DNA from: Sorex araneus
Lineage: Eukaryota > Chordata > Mammalia > Eulipotyphla > Soricidae
Assembly: GCF_027595985.1 (NCBI RefSeq)
Contig: NC_073304.1
Coordinates: 145,383,246-145,447,245 of the forward strand
Direction of reading: 5' to 3'
Length of the DNA: 64,000 nt
Shown piece after piece: positions 1-11,868 of this stretch. The notes under the pieces were generated by a model. That model saw nothing but the letters and a program-made list of their open reading frames with translations. It had not been told where the DNA came from and made no database searches. Positions within the stretch are counted from its first letter, which is position 1, and each line of letters begins with the position of its first letter. The position numbers and the translations under genes were made by a program.

Positions 1-249
1 GCACAGCGGGTAGGGCATTTGCCTTGCGCATGGCCGACCTGGGTTCAATTCCTCCATCTCTTTCGGAGAGCCTGGCAAGCTACCGAGAATATCCTGCCTG
101 CATGGCAGAGCCTGGCAAGCTACCTGTGATGTACATATTGGATATGCCAAAAACAATAATAATAACAACAATTCTTACAATGGAGATGTTACTGGTGCCT
201 GCTCAAGAAAATTGATGAACAATGGGATGACAGTGACAGTGACAGTGAC
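1..249 (+). mobile_element. RTE-tailed SINE, cut by window edge
   Basis: The copy starts inside the tRNA-like head (A-box-like GCACAGCGGGTAGGGC, B-box-like GGTTCAATTCC). It then has the duplicated CCTGGCAAGCTACC motif and GATATGCCAAAAACA, and ends in the tail ACTGGTGCCTGCTCAAG with GACAGT repeats. The tail matches the 3' end of the RTE1 LINE at 5530-5610, so it was probably moved by RTE machinery rather than by L1. The first bases of the SINE lie outside the window. Confidence 0.88.
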
Positions 250-1290
250 CAAGTCCATTAGAAGAAAATAATGTGTATCCCACAAAAATAAACATATAAA
301 GTCTGGAAATTAAAACTATTGTGTTCAATAAATAGAACCTGGGATATTTACTGGAACATTCAGAATCTATAGTGGTCAAAAATAAATCAGAATCATTTCC
401 TCTAAGCACATAATTTGGGCACTAAATTGAAATTACAACTTTCAAAACTGCATAACATGAAATTATTGAATGGGAAGGTCAGTGATAATTTTACAAGAAA
501 ATTTACTTGGCAATTCTCCAGGCCAATTTAGGCCTCTATTTCTCCTATGTTTTACTCACTCCTGAATCTCTACCTTAGTGGCCATTCAGAAACGTTTTCA
601 GTTTGCCCTAGTCAGATATTAGCTTCTACATCCACCAGTGGATGTCATGTTTGGAGCTAATTTCACAAGGGTCCTGGAAAACTTTCCTTTGAGTATGTCA
701 ACTTTATGAAGGGGTTTTACTTGTCTCTGTGTTGTCTTTATGTATAGAGAAGACTAACTGATGGATTCACACTATTTCAACAGAAGGGAAGTTGGGGGTG
801 GGTATATTGCCTCAGTTAGCTCAAATCAATCTTTTAGAGTTGAACACTTGAGTATTAGTCTTTGTTAGTTTTGCTTCCTACATACCCATTGAAATCTCTG
901 TTTAATTTTTATCCTGCCTGATAAGTAGTCATTAGTTGTCATTTTACATCACTGATAAATATTTGAGTAAGTATTGGCATTAATTCTGTGATTACCTTTA
1001 TTGTAACTTAATTAATAATATGAACTAGAATGTTGAGCAGAGGAGTTAGGAGAGATCTCACTTTAATCTTTGATAGGAGGGAATGTGAATATAGAATAAA
1101 AGTGATAACAACCTGTCTCACTACCAACACCCATTAGGAAATGAAATTCTGAATACTTACACTTTGACTACCCCAAGTAGATGCCAACCACTGCTGTAAG
1201 TATAATTAACATGGTCAACTTAGGAACAGAACACAGTGAGTACCTTTCCCAGTGCTTTTGTGACTATAATTTCTTTATGAAAAAATATTT
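250..1290. other. No gene or recognisable repeat
   Basis: AT-rich sequence with no open frame of note and no repeat family I can name. It appears to be ordinary single-copy intergenic DNA. Confidence 0.5.
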
Positions 1291-2325
1291 TTAATTTAAT
1301 TAAAAAATTTTATTTGAAAAGTTTCTAATAGTTGGATTTTAGGCAAATAATATTTCTCCCACCAGCAATGTCAACTTCCCTCCACCAGTGTTCCCATATT
1401 CCACCCCACGCACAGCCTTCCCTCATCCTCTACCTGCCACCTTGACAGGCACATTACAAAGTTCTAGTGGTTGCAGCTTAGACCTCATGTTTTCATTATT
1501 GTTTAGTGTGAGTTTTAGGTATATGACTATGCCACTCACATATCACCAGTATAACCGAAGCCCTGATGCTTGTTCACCCATTCCTTCCTGTTTCTCTTCT
1601 CCACCCCATCCCTTGTTGATTTTTCCTTCTCTATAAACACTGGGGTCAAGAGCAATCTAGGCATGCCCCCTTTACTACAATATATTTCCTCATGCAGTAA
1701 TATATATGCTACAGAGTGAAAGAAAGAAAAAAGAAGACAAAAAACAAATACAGAGTGGTGAGATTATCCTGTATGTGTCTTTCCTCTTCTGACTTACTTC
1801 ATCTTCCAATTCCCACCAGGTTGCAGCAAATTGCAGAATTTTATCATTTCTTATAGTTACATAGTATTACATATATACCACATCTTCACAATCCATTCAT
1901 CATCATTTGACACCTAGGTTGATTTCATATCTTAGCACTGTACTGAGTGCAGCAATGAATAATAGTGTGTGTATTACTTTTTGAAAGAGTAGTTTTATGT
2001 CCTGGGTGTAGGTTCCCAAAAGTGGAATTGCTGGATTTAATTGAAAATTTACTTTTCAATTATAAGTTTACTGAGTTCAGTTACAAGTTTACTGAGAACT
2101 ACTGTAGAGTTTCCACAGGGATGTACTAGACAATATTCCCATCAGTAGTAGATAAGCGTGACATTTTTCACCACATCCCACCAACACATATTATTTCTCC
2201 TATTTTTGATATGTGCTATTCTCACTGGCATGAGACTATATCTCATTGTCATATTGATTTGACTTGTTTCTGATGATGAGTGATGCTGAGCATCTTTCAA
2301 GTGTCCACTAGCCATTCACCTTCTA
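1291..2325 (-). mobile_element. Old L1 3' end, reverse orientation
   Basis: Read on the minus strand this is a diverged L1 3' UTR followed upstream by the C-terminal part of ORF2. The ORF2 match includes the stretch for CTCACTGGCATGAGACTATA and the AGTGGAATTGCTGG block near 2021. Many substitutions and a local duplication around 2040-2090 show that it is older than the L1 copies at 15.9-19.9 and 43.9-47 kb. Confidence 0.75.
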
Positions 2326-2498
2326 TGACTATAGTTTCTATGCCTCTGTCCCCCAAAAAACTTTCAGAATCTGTTCTTTAGCAATAAAATAAAAATCTTA
2401 AAAAATTACAGTATTTTTTAAGGCCTTTATACTGTCCTCTCTCCACTACCCAGCCACCACCACACTCCAGGCCTCTTTACCCATTTTCTGTAATTACC

Positions 2499-5400
2499 AT
2501 GGGGACACCTGTAAAGATGATTAGAGGCCCCCCTAAAAGTCTCCATCCCTCTCGGAGGTGCCGGTAGCCCGGCAAGCTACCGAGAGTATCCCACCTGCAC
2601 GGCAGAGCCTGGCAAGCTACCCATGTTGTATTTGATATGCCAAAAACAGTAACGACAATGGGATTCATTCCCCTGACACCGAAAGAGCCCCTAATGGCAG
2701 CATTAAGAAGGATGAGAAAGGAGAGGCTGATAAAACCTCAGGGAAAATCTAGGCTGCCAAAATGAAGAAGGACTGAAATGATTGTCTGTACTTTCAATGC
2801 ACATACACTGACATCAGAAGCATCTATCGAGGACCTGATGGTGCAAGGTAAGAAGATCAAGTACGATATCATTGGTCTGACCTTCTTGTATAGATCACAT
2901 CATGCCATTTTCGACACTGGAGAAGAACTGTTCCTCGGAATATGTGACAATAGAGATGTTTGTGGTGTCGGTGTCCTTGTCAACATGAACTTGGCCATGA
3001 ACATTGATTCATTCGAATGCCTAATGACTTGAATCAGATGATTAAGCTTGAATCTAGATGTTGCTCACTGCCGCAGTTTATATCTTTGTCGTATACGTAC
3101 CAAAATCCAACTATGATGAAGAAAAAATTGAGAAATTTTACATGGAGCTGGAGAAGTTCTATCAAGAAGATCACACCTTCTGCAAGATCATTGTCGGTGA
3201 TTTCAATGCCAAGATAGGACTGAGGTCACCCAAAAAATTCCACATCGGGACCTGTGGCCTAGAATGGAATGAACAGGGTGAGAGACTGTCTGAGTTCATC
3301 ATGTTGACCAAGACCATCCATGGTAACTCACAGTTCCAGAAGTCCGAATCTAAACGTTGGACATGGGAGTCTCCTGGTGGACAGTTCCACAATGAAATTG
3401 ACCACATCATATTAAATTGATGCTTTTGCCTGACTGATGTCATGTTGTCCCCAAATTCCAAACGGGATCGGACCACCATCTCCTTTGTGCAAAATTCTAC
3501 TTCACAGAGTGGGAAAAGTTTAAGTTTAAGAAGAGAACTCCCAGAATGACCACAAACTGGGAGCTCTTTGGCACTATTGTGGCATTGTGGGAAGATGCTG
3601 TCGCTGACAACATCTATGAGGAATACGATTGGTTGGTTTTGCACCTCCATGACTGTGCAAGGAATGCCGAGAGTGGGAAAGCCACAAACAGACACCTGTC
3701 TTGGGAAACTCTCGAGCTCATTTGTCAAAGTGGTTTGGCATGAACCTCAGGCAATCACAAGCTAATGTCCAAGCTCACAAAGCTGTGCAGAGAAGGAACA
3801 AAGGAAGACCTCAAAGAGAGAAGAGCAGCAGTGTTGGCCAATGCGGCAGAAGCTGGGAAGAGCATTCACAATGCATCGCCTGTTCTCTGCCAACTACAAG
3901 ACCAAGATGAGTACCTTCTGACATCCTGATGGATCTATCACATCTACCAGAAGGGCAATGGATTCCCGACTTCTACTCGGATCTCTTCGATAGCCACGTC
4001 TACCTGCCCACATACCCAATTCCACAGGATGGATATGTCATTCCCAACATATGTCCTCCCTTCCAAAATCCAACACACAATTTCTTCAGTAAGGATGCAT
4101 ACAGCACCCGGTCCAGACAAAATCAGATCCAAACACCTGAAGAATCTGCCACCAGTACTCGTCAGTACACTGGCTCAGCTCTCCACACATTAGCTGTTTG
4201 AATGCAAAGTTCCATCCCAATGGAAAACCAGCAGGACCCTTCTGTTGTACAAGAGGGGAGACATCCATGACATCTGAAACTATCGCTGATCTGCTTGTTG
4301 TCCATCATCCACAAATTATTCACTCGAATCATCCTGAATAGGATTGGCAGAACACTAGACCTAAGGACATCCATTTGAGCAAGCTGGGTTGTGAAAAGGA
4401 TTCAGCACATTCAACCATATCTACACAGTGATCAAGCTCATTGAGGTCTCACGAGAGTGCAAGATGCTGCTCTGTCTAATGTTAATCAATTTAAAGAAGG
4501 CCTTTGATTCTGTTAAGACTGAAGCAGTAATCGAAGCCCTAGCCAAACAGGGCATTCTAACTCAGTACATCAAGATCCTCCATGAGGCTGTATTACAGAT
4601 TCACCACTAGGATCTCACCATTCTACAAGTAAGTGATCATGGACATAAAGAGGAGGGTTTTAGCAGGTTGATGCCATTTCATCGAAACTCTTCAGTGCCA
4701 CCCTTTAGAACGTCATGCAATAACTGGAATGGAAGGAATGGGAGTGAAGATGGGGTCAACAACTAACACCACCTCTGCTTCGCTGATGATATCGTTCTAA
4801 TAACACCAAATATTAGTCAAGCGGCACAAATGCTGTCTGACTTCGACCATGAGTGTGGAAAGGTCAGACTACAGATCAATCTCACCAAGACAATGTTCGT
4901 GAAAAACAAACTAGTCCCTGATGTTCCATTTGCTCTGAACAGAACGAACATATCCAAATGCAACAGCTATGTGTACCTGGGTCGAGAACTCAACATGAGG
5001 AATGACTTGGCACCAGAACTGCACAGGAGGAAGAGAGCAGCATGGAATGCCTTCAAGAGCATTGAAGAAGTTTTTAAGAGGACAAAGAACCTCCGGCTTT
5101 GGGTACATCTTTTTGACTCCACCATTCTTCTTGCACTAACATACGCCTCAGAGACTGGGGCTCTATAAAAAAAGGATGAGAATTCTATTCGGGTATCCCA
5201 AAGAGAAATCAAAAGAGCTATGCTAGGAATATCATGTTTCTCTCAAATGACAGAAGGAATCTGGAGTTCCAACCTCCATCAATGATCAAGAATCAGGGAC
5301 ACTGTCTTGTTTGCCAAGGCATCAAAAATCAGATGGGCTGGACATTTAATACAATTTAGAGATGACCACTGGAATAGAGCTGTTACAAACTGGATTCCAC

Positions 5401-5615
5401 GAGATGTCACAAGACCGCGTGGCCACCCACCTACGAGATGGTCAGACTTCTTCATCAAAACCTTGAACAAACAGTTTGAGGCTCTTCATGTTCCTGGAGC
5501 AAGCAGATACAGTTCGGTTACACTAGCACGTGACAGAGATAAATGGAGACATTACTGGTGCCTGCTCAAGCAAATCAAAGACCAATGAGATGACAAATGA
5601 TACAAGTAATTCCTT
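2499..5615 (+). mobile_element. RTE-clade LINE (RTE1-like), 5'-truncated
   Basis: About 3.1 kb: the end of a 5' UTR (2499-2777), a single endonuclease-reverse transcriptase ORF region (2778-5588) and a very short 3' end (5589-5615). The 5' UTR shares the CTACCGAGAGTATCCCACCT and GATATGCCAAAAACAGTAAC blocks with the RTE-tailed SINEs. The 3' end shares their GGTGCCTGCTCAAGCAAATC tail. A weak target duplication GTAATT may flank it (2490 and 5609), too short to be decisive. The protein style closely resembles RTE elements of parasitic nematodes, and I recall a published report of horizontal transfer of this family between nematodes and the common shrew. Confidence 0.88.
2778..5588 (+). pseudogene. 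RTE1 endonuclease-reverse transcriptase, broken
   Basis: Intact members encode one protein with an N-terminal APE-type endonuclease, which nicks the target, and a reverse transcriptase, which copies the RNA at the nick. Here the region starts MIVCTFNAHTLTSEASIEDL at 2778. Endonuclease motifs GDFNAKIG (3196-3219) and NEIDHI (3391-3408) are readable. After IGLT (near 2878) the frame reads FLYR, so the expected catalytic Glu is absent. In the RT, KKAFDSV is near 4495 and the active-site FADDI lies at 4779-4793. The C-terminal KIRWAGHLI...PPTRWSDFF block is at 5323-5460. The frame is broken by stops and shifts near 3029, 3418, 4610, 4764 and 5166, so no full protein can be made. Confidence 0.88.
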
Positions 5616-6284
5616 TCACTTCTCACAAGTATTAGAATGGCACTTAAAATATGTTTTGTTTAAATTATAAATCATCTTTAAAAGTCCATAAGAAATGATA
5701 ATTAAATGTCATAAATAATTGAAAATACAATTCAGTACAGTTCAAAAACTGTAGACATTTAGCTTAACATTAAATGTGAGAGAAAGAAAGCTTGTATCTG
5801 AAAATATTTGAGAGGTAATCTACAAAATAATTTTCACTTTACCAAAAGGCCTTTTATAACACAGTTTAGGGTTTACAATGTGACAATACTATGATGCTTA
5901 TGTTGAAGTATGAGAACATGGGGTCAGTTTTATCCAACTTCTAAATAGAAATTAATCAAAATAGCATTTCTGGATGTTTCTAAAACTGGAAAGCAAAGGG
6001 TTCATCTTACTGCAGTTTGGTGTAATCACCATCATAACTAAGAAATGTGAAAATTTTTTCCCCTATTTCATTTTGGTTATATAAGATGTTATTTGATAGG
6101 ACACTTCTAGCAACATGAAGCTTAGAATAAAAGAGAAAAACCATAATCCATCCTCATGCTTCTTTGTTGTTTCTTGTCTTTTATTTGTCTATTTTTCAAG
6201 GGTATTAGACACAATGAGGGGACAGTACTTCATTTTAGTTGCTGATCCTGCAATGTTCTGAAAAGGTGACTGTGACTAAGCCAT
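5616..6284. other. No gene or recognisable repeat
   Basis: AT-rich sequence downstream of the RTE1 copy. I see no coding frame or known repeat. Confidence 0.5.
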
Positions 6285-6830
6285 AAAATATTTACTTTTT
6301 CATTTAATTTTTATTTAGACACTGTGATTTATAAAGTTGTTAATAATAGGTATTCAGGCATCAAATGTTCAAACCACCAATCCTACCAACTGTTACATCA
6401 TCCCTCAACCTATCACCCAGGTTCCTTCCCACCACCCAACTTGAATACTTGACAGAAATATTTTAAAATTTAAATATTGTTGTTTGGATCCCCTGGTTTC
6501 AGTAGTGCTGTGTCTAATGGTTTTGATATATATACAATTTCCTTGTCTCCATACCACAGACAAACCCAAGGCCCTTGTCTCTTGTCTCTGTGTTATGTGA
6601 AGTAGCCTCTTCTTGCTTCCTTGTCTCCATTTCTCTCCTTCCCTGGAATTTTTATTTCTATAATCCAGAATATATGTTTTCTCCTTTTTGATACTTTTCA
6701 CTCCCTTAACATGCTATTCTACATACCACAGATTAGTAAGAACACAGGTGTTTTTCCTTGTGCTTTGGACTTACTTTACTTAAGATGAGATCTTCCAGTC
6801 CCATCCAAGTTGGAGCAGCTGTATAAGGTG
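6285..6830 (-). mobile_element. Old L1 3' end, reverse orientation
   Basis: On the minus strand this resembles a diverged L1 3' UTR plus ORF2 end. The block GATGAGATCTTCCAGTCCCA near 6784 corresponds to the late ORF2 segment seen in other reverse copies. It is highly decayed and its limits are approximate. Confidence 0.6.
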
Positions 6831-8709
6831 GGTGTGACTGTTGGGACTTCCATAAATACAGGGGTAGGGGGAAGGCTGCCCACCCCACTCCAAGAAGACC
6901 CCAGTGTTTTCAGGCTAGACATCAGAGGACCTGGAATTTCCATGGTTATGTGTCTCTGCAGAATTTACCTGTGAAGCAACCACGGACCATGAGGACTCAC
7001 CCGCTGGCCCTGCTCTTGTGATTCATGACTACATCTCTGAGGAGATACAAACTAAGCAGCTAAAGTTCATGGACCCACAGGATCTTAAGGTATTCCAGCA
7101 TTTCTGATCCCAGCATTTCTGATCTAAGCATATCTAAGTATTGGCCCAAAAAGTAGTATGCCTTGTCAGGCTATTTTGCTTTTTGAATTATCTTAACTAT
7201 CTTGTGAGGATACTTCAGCAGGACAAACAAAGTTGAAATTAGGTCTTCTATTCTAATGATGGGGACTTTTATAAATGTGTGCTGGAATAACTTAAGATCC
7301 TGTGGGTTCTCAGTAGCCCTAGGAGAGTATGAGGTGGGTGAAGAGCAGCTGTCACCTGGCATGTATGCATTGTGGTTGGAGGTAGGGTAGACAACTCCTT
7401 TAGTTGGGGCTGGGACAACCTGCACAGATCTGGGACCCAGGTTGGATCGGAGCTGGTGCAGTTAGAAGAGACTCAGAGTGTTCCAAATCCACCCAAACAG
7501 AAGCCAGTAAAGGAGCGCTTGCTGGGGGTGACATCTCCTGGCTTTTACAGAAATTGAGGAGAAAAACATGACCCCCAAATGTTTATTAATTTAAAACTTT
7601 TATCCATATACACATTTTAAGATCTGAGATACTCTAAACAACTGCTCCTTCTGTAACAAGACTTGGATAGGGAAGAAACGAGGCATCAGTATGTGATACT
7701 CACTTATGTGGGCTTGCTCAATGGGTATCCAAGAAAGTGCTCAAAAACAATGCATTCATATTTCCTGGGAATATATTAAAAATGTAAATTCTCAAGCAAC
7801 CTGTGTACTTACAGGATTTCAGGGGGGGTTCTGATGTTCGCTCAAGCATAAGAACCATAGTTTTGGGTCATCCATGATTCTGTCTCCCCTCAAAGAGTTT
7901 TTAAAAATATCACCACCAAGTAATAACTATTCTTAAATGCAAGATTAGCATTATTTTTATGATATATGTGTGTCATGTTAACATTTTTTAATAAAACAGT
8001 GAATTTCCTGGCTTTAACCAACAATATCGAGTATAGTAAACCCAGTACTATAGATTTCTGGTCTTTGATAAGAAGCCTGGAGTCTGGATTGAGCATAGAC
8101 TCTGATGATCATGAGTACATTGCCAGGAAACACAGTATACCCTGGGTTTAATATCTTAAACCCAGGTCCCCATTGAGGTACCATTGTGTAGAAGTTGGTT
8201 GTGCAGGCTGTGACTTGAGGTAAAGTAGCTTTGATTGGTTGGTGGATAATTAGTGTTCTCCTGTGAGAAATTCAAATCTAGATGTAAGGACACCAAGACA
8301 AATAACAACCCTTAATACAAGAGTTGGGTCCGGATGATGTGATGACCCCCATTTGGTTGAAACAAAAAATATTTCACAGGATAACACAGTAGAACACAAG
8401 CATTCACCTGAGACTAGAATTTTATGGTTTGCCATAGATCACAAATGAAAAATAGGTTCAGGTATATGTATAGGAGCATGAGAAGGGTATTTTCTTTTCA
8501 CCTGGGGGTCTATAGGTTTCTGGGTTTCTATTTGATATGTAACCATACTCTATACAGGCAGCCCAAATTTGGAGAAAAGATGGAGAGGACTTAGAATCCA
8601 AGGTCTTCATGAGGCTTCTCTTTACCTGTTTAAAGTAAAAGTTATGCAAAACCATCCTCTAATAGATCACTTTTATGGACTTACAATGCCTCAAAGGAGA
8701 TTTTTAAAA
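6831..8709. other. No gene recognised; contains an inverted repeat
   Basis: Sequence of unknown origin with no supported coding frame. Part may be an old repeat, because a 27-bp inverted repeat sits inside it and the segment 6831-7560 is more GC-rich than its surroundings. I cannot assign a family. Confidence 0.4.
7074..7306. repeat. 27-bp inverted repeat with 179-bp spacer
   Basis: Left arm 7074-7100 and right arm 7280-7306 are reverse complements at 26 of 27 positions (core CCACAGGATCTTAAG). The copies could pair as a long-loop hairpin. A short direct repeat CAGCATTTCTGATC follows the left arm (7097-7125). Confidence 0.8.
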
Positions 8710-8722
8710 CAATTTTTGTTTC

Positions 8723-8863
8723 TATTTTTTCTGCCATACCAAGCAGTACTTAGGGCTCTGTGTTCAGGCATCGCTCCTGCTGGGCCTCAGGGTGCCAGGG
8801 AATACTGGGTCAGCTGCATGCAAGACACAAGAGCCCTACTCACTGTACTATCTCTCCAGCCTT
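8723..8863 (-). mobile_element. Old SOR-type SINE, reverse
   Basis: The minus strand reads GGCTGGAGAGATAGTACAG, then TGCATGCAGCTGACCCAG, then a diverged body. The spread of substitutions indicates an old copy. The A-rich end lies to the left and a TTTG repeat sits at the head-side edge (8862-8882). Confidence 0.75.
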
Positions 8864-9317
8864 TGTTTGTTTGTTTGTTTTTAACCAGTATTTGAGTGTC
8901 TTGACCAACTCAACCTGGCTGGAGAGTCCTCCTAGGTCCAGTGGAAAAGTGGAGACAACATGTCTTCAGGGATGGAACTGTGAATGATGAGTTGCTTTCA
9001 TGGTGAGTTTGGCAGATTGATGCTGAAAACACCAACTGTGAGGAGAATTGAACAATTGAAGATTTAGTGCTACAATTTAAACATTATCAGATGCCAATTC
9101 AGCACATGCCCCTCAGCCTATCATAGGAAGACTCCCGTGACATTTGCCCGCATGGTTCTGTGAGGTTTATTGAAGATATCATTTGCAGAGTAAAAGAGGT
9201 TTCCAGCAGTTTTCAGCATACCTTCTTGCCCATTGTCTCTTGTGTTTTATAAACGTTAGAAAATGGATGAAGAGATTTAAAACCACACTTTTAAAAAAAA
9301 CTAATTTTTATTTTGTT
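8864..9317. other. No gene or recognisable repeat
   Basis: Short anonymous stretch between a SINE and an L1 fragment. Nothing is supported apart from the TTTG microsatellite at its left edge. Confidence 0.45.
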
Positions 9318-10255
9318 AAAGAAGAAATACGAATGGCAAAAAGGCACATGAAAAAATGCTCCTCCTTGGGGGCCGGAGCGATAGCACAGCAGGTAGGGCA
9401 TTTGCCTTGCACGCGGCCGACCTGGGTTTGATCCCGGCATCCCATATGATCCCCCAAGCACCGCCAGGAGTAATTCCTGAGTGCAAAGCCAGGAGTAACC
9501 CCTGAGCATCGCTGGGTGTGACCCAAAAAGCAAAAAAAAAAAAAAGAAAAAAAAAAAGAAAAAATGCTCCTCATCACTAATCATCAGGGAGATGCAGATC
9601 AAAACAACTATGAGATATCACCTCACACCACAGAGAATGGCACACATCCATAAGAACAAAAGCAACCGCTGTTGGTGTGGATGTGGGGAAAAAGGAACCC
9701 TCCTATACTGCTGGTGGGAATGCCGACTGGTTCACCCTTTTGGAAAACAATATGGTCACTTCTCAAAAAATTAGAAATTGAGCTCTCATTTGACCCAGCA
9801 ATACCACTGCTGGAAATATATCCTGGAGAGGCAAAAAAGTACAGTCAAAATGACATCTGTACTCGAATGTTCATTGCAGCACTGTTTACAATAGCCAGAA
9901 CCTGGAAAAACCCCGAGTACCTGAGAATGAATGACTGGTTAAAGAAACTTTGGTATATCTACACAATATTATGGAATATTATGCTGCAGTTAGAAAAGAT
10001 GAAGTCATGAAATTTGCATATAAGTGGATCAACATGGAAAGTATCATGCTAAGTGAAATAAGTCAGAAAGAGAGAGACAGACACAGAAAGATTGCACTCA
10101 TCTGTGGAATATAAAATAAAATAACAGAATAGGAGACTAACAGCAAAGAATAGTAGAGATAAGTACCAGGAGGTTGGCCCCAAGGCTTGGAAGCTGGCCC
10201 CACATGCTGGAGGAAGGGGCAGCTCCCATTGATTCAAAACCAATCCCACCACTAG
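9318..10255 (+). mobile_element. L1 3' fragment interrupted by a SINE
   Basis: 5'-truncated L1 beginning in the C-terminal part of ORF2 (GAAATACGAATGGCAAAAAG). It runs through the zinc-knuckle-like region (9668-9720) and the ORF2 end near 10105 into the start of the 3' UTR. The match to other L1 3' UTRs fades near 10215, so the usual 3' terminus is missing. A SINE at 9365-9557 splits it. Confidence 0.85.
9365..9557 (+). mobile_element. SOR-type SINE with poly(A) tail
   Basis: Full-length young copy: head GGCCGGAGCGATAGCACAGC, B-box GGTTTGATCCC, end CAAAAAGC followed by A/G-rich tail. It is flanked by the 15-bp target duplication GAAAAAATGCTCCTC (9350-9364 and 9558-9572), which falls inside the L1. 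The poly(A) tail and long duplication point to L1-mediated insertion. Confidence 0.95.
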
Positions 10256-10890
10256 TGTTGTTTTTATTATTAATAATTATCTTTGATGACAGGCAAAATC
10301 CTGCTTCTCAACTTGTTAATTGAATCACACATTGATGATTCTCACCTGTATCAATTATTGCTATGGTAAGTGCTGAATCATGATGTTTCTAATTCCAACA
10401 TGCCTTCTGTATTTTTAAGTTGGCCTCAATTGTAAGAGGTTTTGAAGCTATAGAGATAGCTTAAAGAGCTGGCATTTGCTTCCAAATACTGCCTGGTAAG
10501 GTCCAAAAATCAAATAGACAAGAAAAATAAAAGATTCCCCTTTTCTTTATTCATTTATTTTAAAATTCCTTACTGTTACTCTTTACAAAGATTCATATTA
10601 CTATTAGTACTGTCTATATTGATGTTCAAATTGTCCCAGAGTTTAAATCCTTCAAACTGGATCCTGTATTATTTTACTATAAAAAGCCAAAGTTTAACTG
10701 GTAAATTTGAAAAAATTCTGTAGTTAAAATAATATTACACATGTGGTATGGTGGTTTTCTAATTTTATATTGTGTGATGTAATAAACTTTTTTTAAAAGT
10801 ACATACTAAAATACTTAGTAGTTTAGGGGTAACATACCTACAATAACTTATAAAACATTTCAGGAAACAAGTGGAAACAAGGACCAGGAA
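10256..10890. other. No gene; possible SINE relic
   Basis: AT-rich. A stretch at about 10446-10500 (CTATAGAGATAGCTTAAAG and the GGCATTTGC block) weakly resembles a decayed SINE head on the plus strand. Nothing else is recognised. Confidence 0.35.
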
Positions 10891-11035
10891 AATTTGTGGT
10901 TGGAAACTTGCCACAAGTAGAGGAGTCAGTTAGATTAGAGAAGAGACCACTCCAGCAATCATGGTTAGGGAAATGGTCCCTCTGGACAGGAACTGAGTAA
11001 AGGGATGTATATGAGAACCTGTTCAGCAGCTACAT
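10891..11035 (+). mobile_element. Probable old L1 3' UTR fragment
   Basis: GTTGGAAACTTGCCACAAG, AGAGAAGAGACCACT and the TGGTTAGGGAAATGGTCC block match the 3' UTR layout of older L1 copies at 26650-26760 and 39490-39560. The ends are not clear. Confidence 0.45.
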
Positions 11036-11520
11036 GATCTTTCACAAAAACAATCTGAACCTGTTTTTATTACTCGTATCAGACCTCATTCTGCTCTTTC
11101 TGGACCTATGACTCAAGGAAATGAAGCTACTGATCTCTTGGCAACACCAATTTTTACCTCAGCTGCAGAAGAGCACCAGTCCTTACACAGGAACTCCCAC
11201 CACTTTCATATTCACCATCACATCCCAATGATGGTGACATAGTGTCTGTCCTTGCTCTATCTGTGCTCCTTTACAATGCATCCCCCATGTGGCTGGAGCT
11301 AATCCTCAAGGCCTACAGTCTGTAGATATTACTACAAATAGATATTACTCATGTCACATGCTTTCCCAAGAAACTTTTTCTCCATGTAGCTATAGATACT
11401 TATTCTCGCTTCCCAAGGGTTGTTCCCATGTCTTTGGAGAGAACCAAAGCAGTCTGATCCTTCCTACTACAATGTTTTTCTGTCATGGGCATTCCCTCTG
11501 CTATTAAAACTGACAATGCC

Positions 11521-11690
11521 GGGGGCTGGAGCAATAGCACAGCGGGTAGGGCGTTTGCCTTGCATGCTGCTGACCCGGGTTCGATTCCCAGCATCCCATA
11601 TGGTCCCCTGAGCACGGCCAGGGGTAATTCCTGAGTGCAGAGCCAGGAGTAACCCCTGTGCAGAGCCAGGTGTGGCCCCCCCCCAAAAAA
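11521..11690 (+). mobile_element. SOR-type SINE inside the retroviral integrase
   Basis: Head GGGCTGGAGCAATAGCACAG, B-box GGTTCGATTCC, A-rich end. It is flanked by the perfect 15-bp duplication AAAACTGACAATGCC (11506-11520 and 11691-11705). The duplicated bases are retroviral coding sequence, so the SINE arrived after the provirus. Confidence 0.95.
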
Positions 11691-11868
11691 AAAACTGACA
11701 ATGCCTATACTAGTAAAGCTTTTTGAGCTTTTTAAGATGAATGGCAAATTAAACACATGCATTCACAGACTCATTACATGCACAAAAATGTCAGGGAAGA
11801 CTTCAATTGCAAATAGGAACGAGACCATTGAGCCCTTTGAAGATTTTAATATGCTGAAATTTGGCACT

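Noticed and set aside
9401..9432. tRNA-like A and B boxes that could suggest tRNA genes
   Set aside because: They lie inside SINE heads. There is no cloverleaf with proper acceptor and anticodon arms, and the copies have poly(A) or RTE tails and target duplications.
9291..9602. Minus-strand open frames over SINEs (also at 11400-11762, 25788-26092 and 41264-41515)
   Set aside because: They are read-through of SINE bodies with poly(T)-encoded Phe runs; the same peptide recurs at each SINE, so they are not genes.
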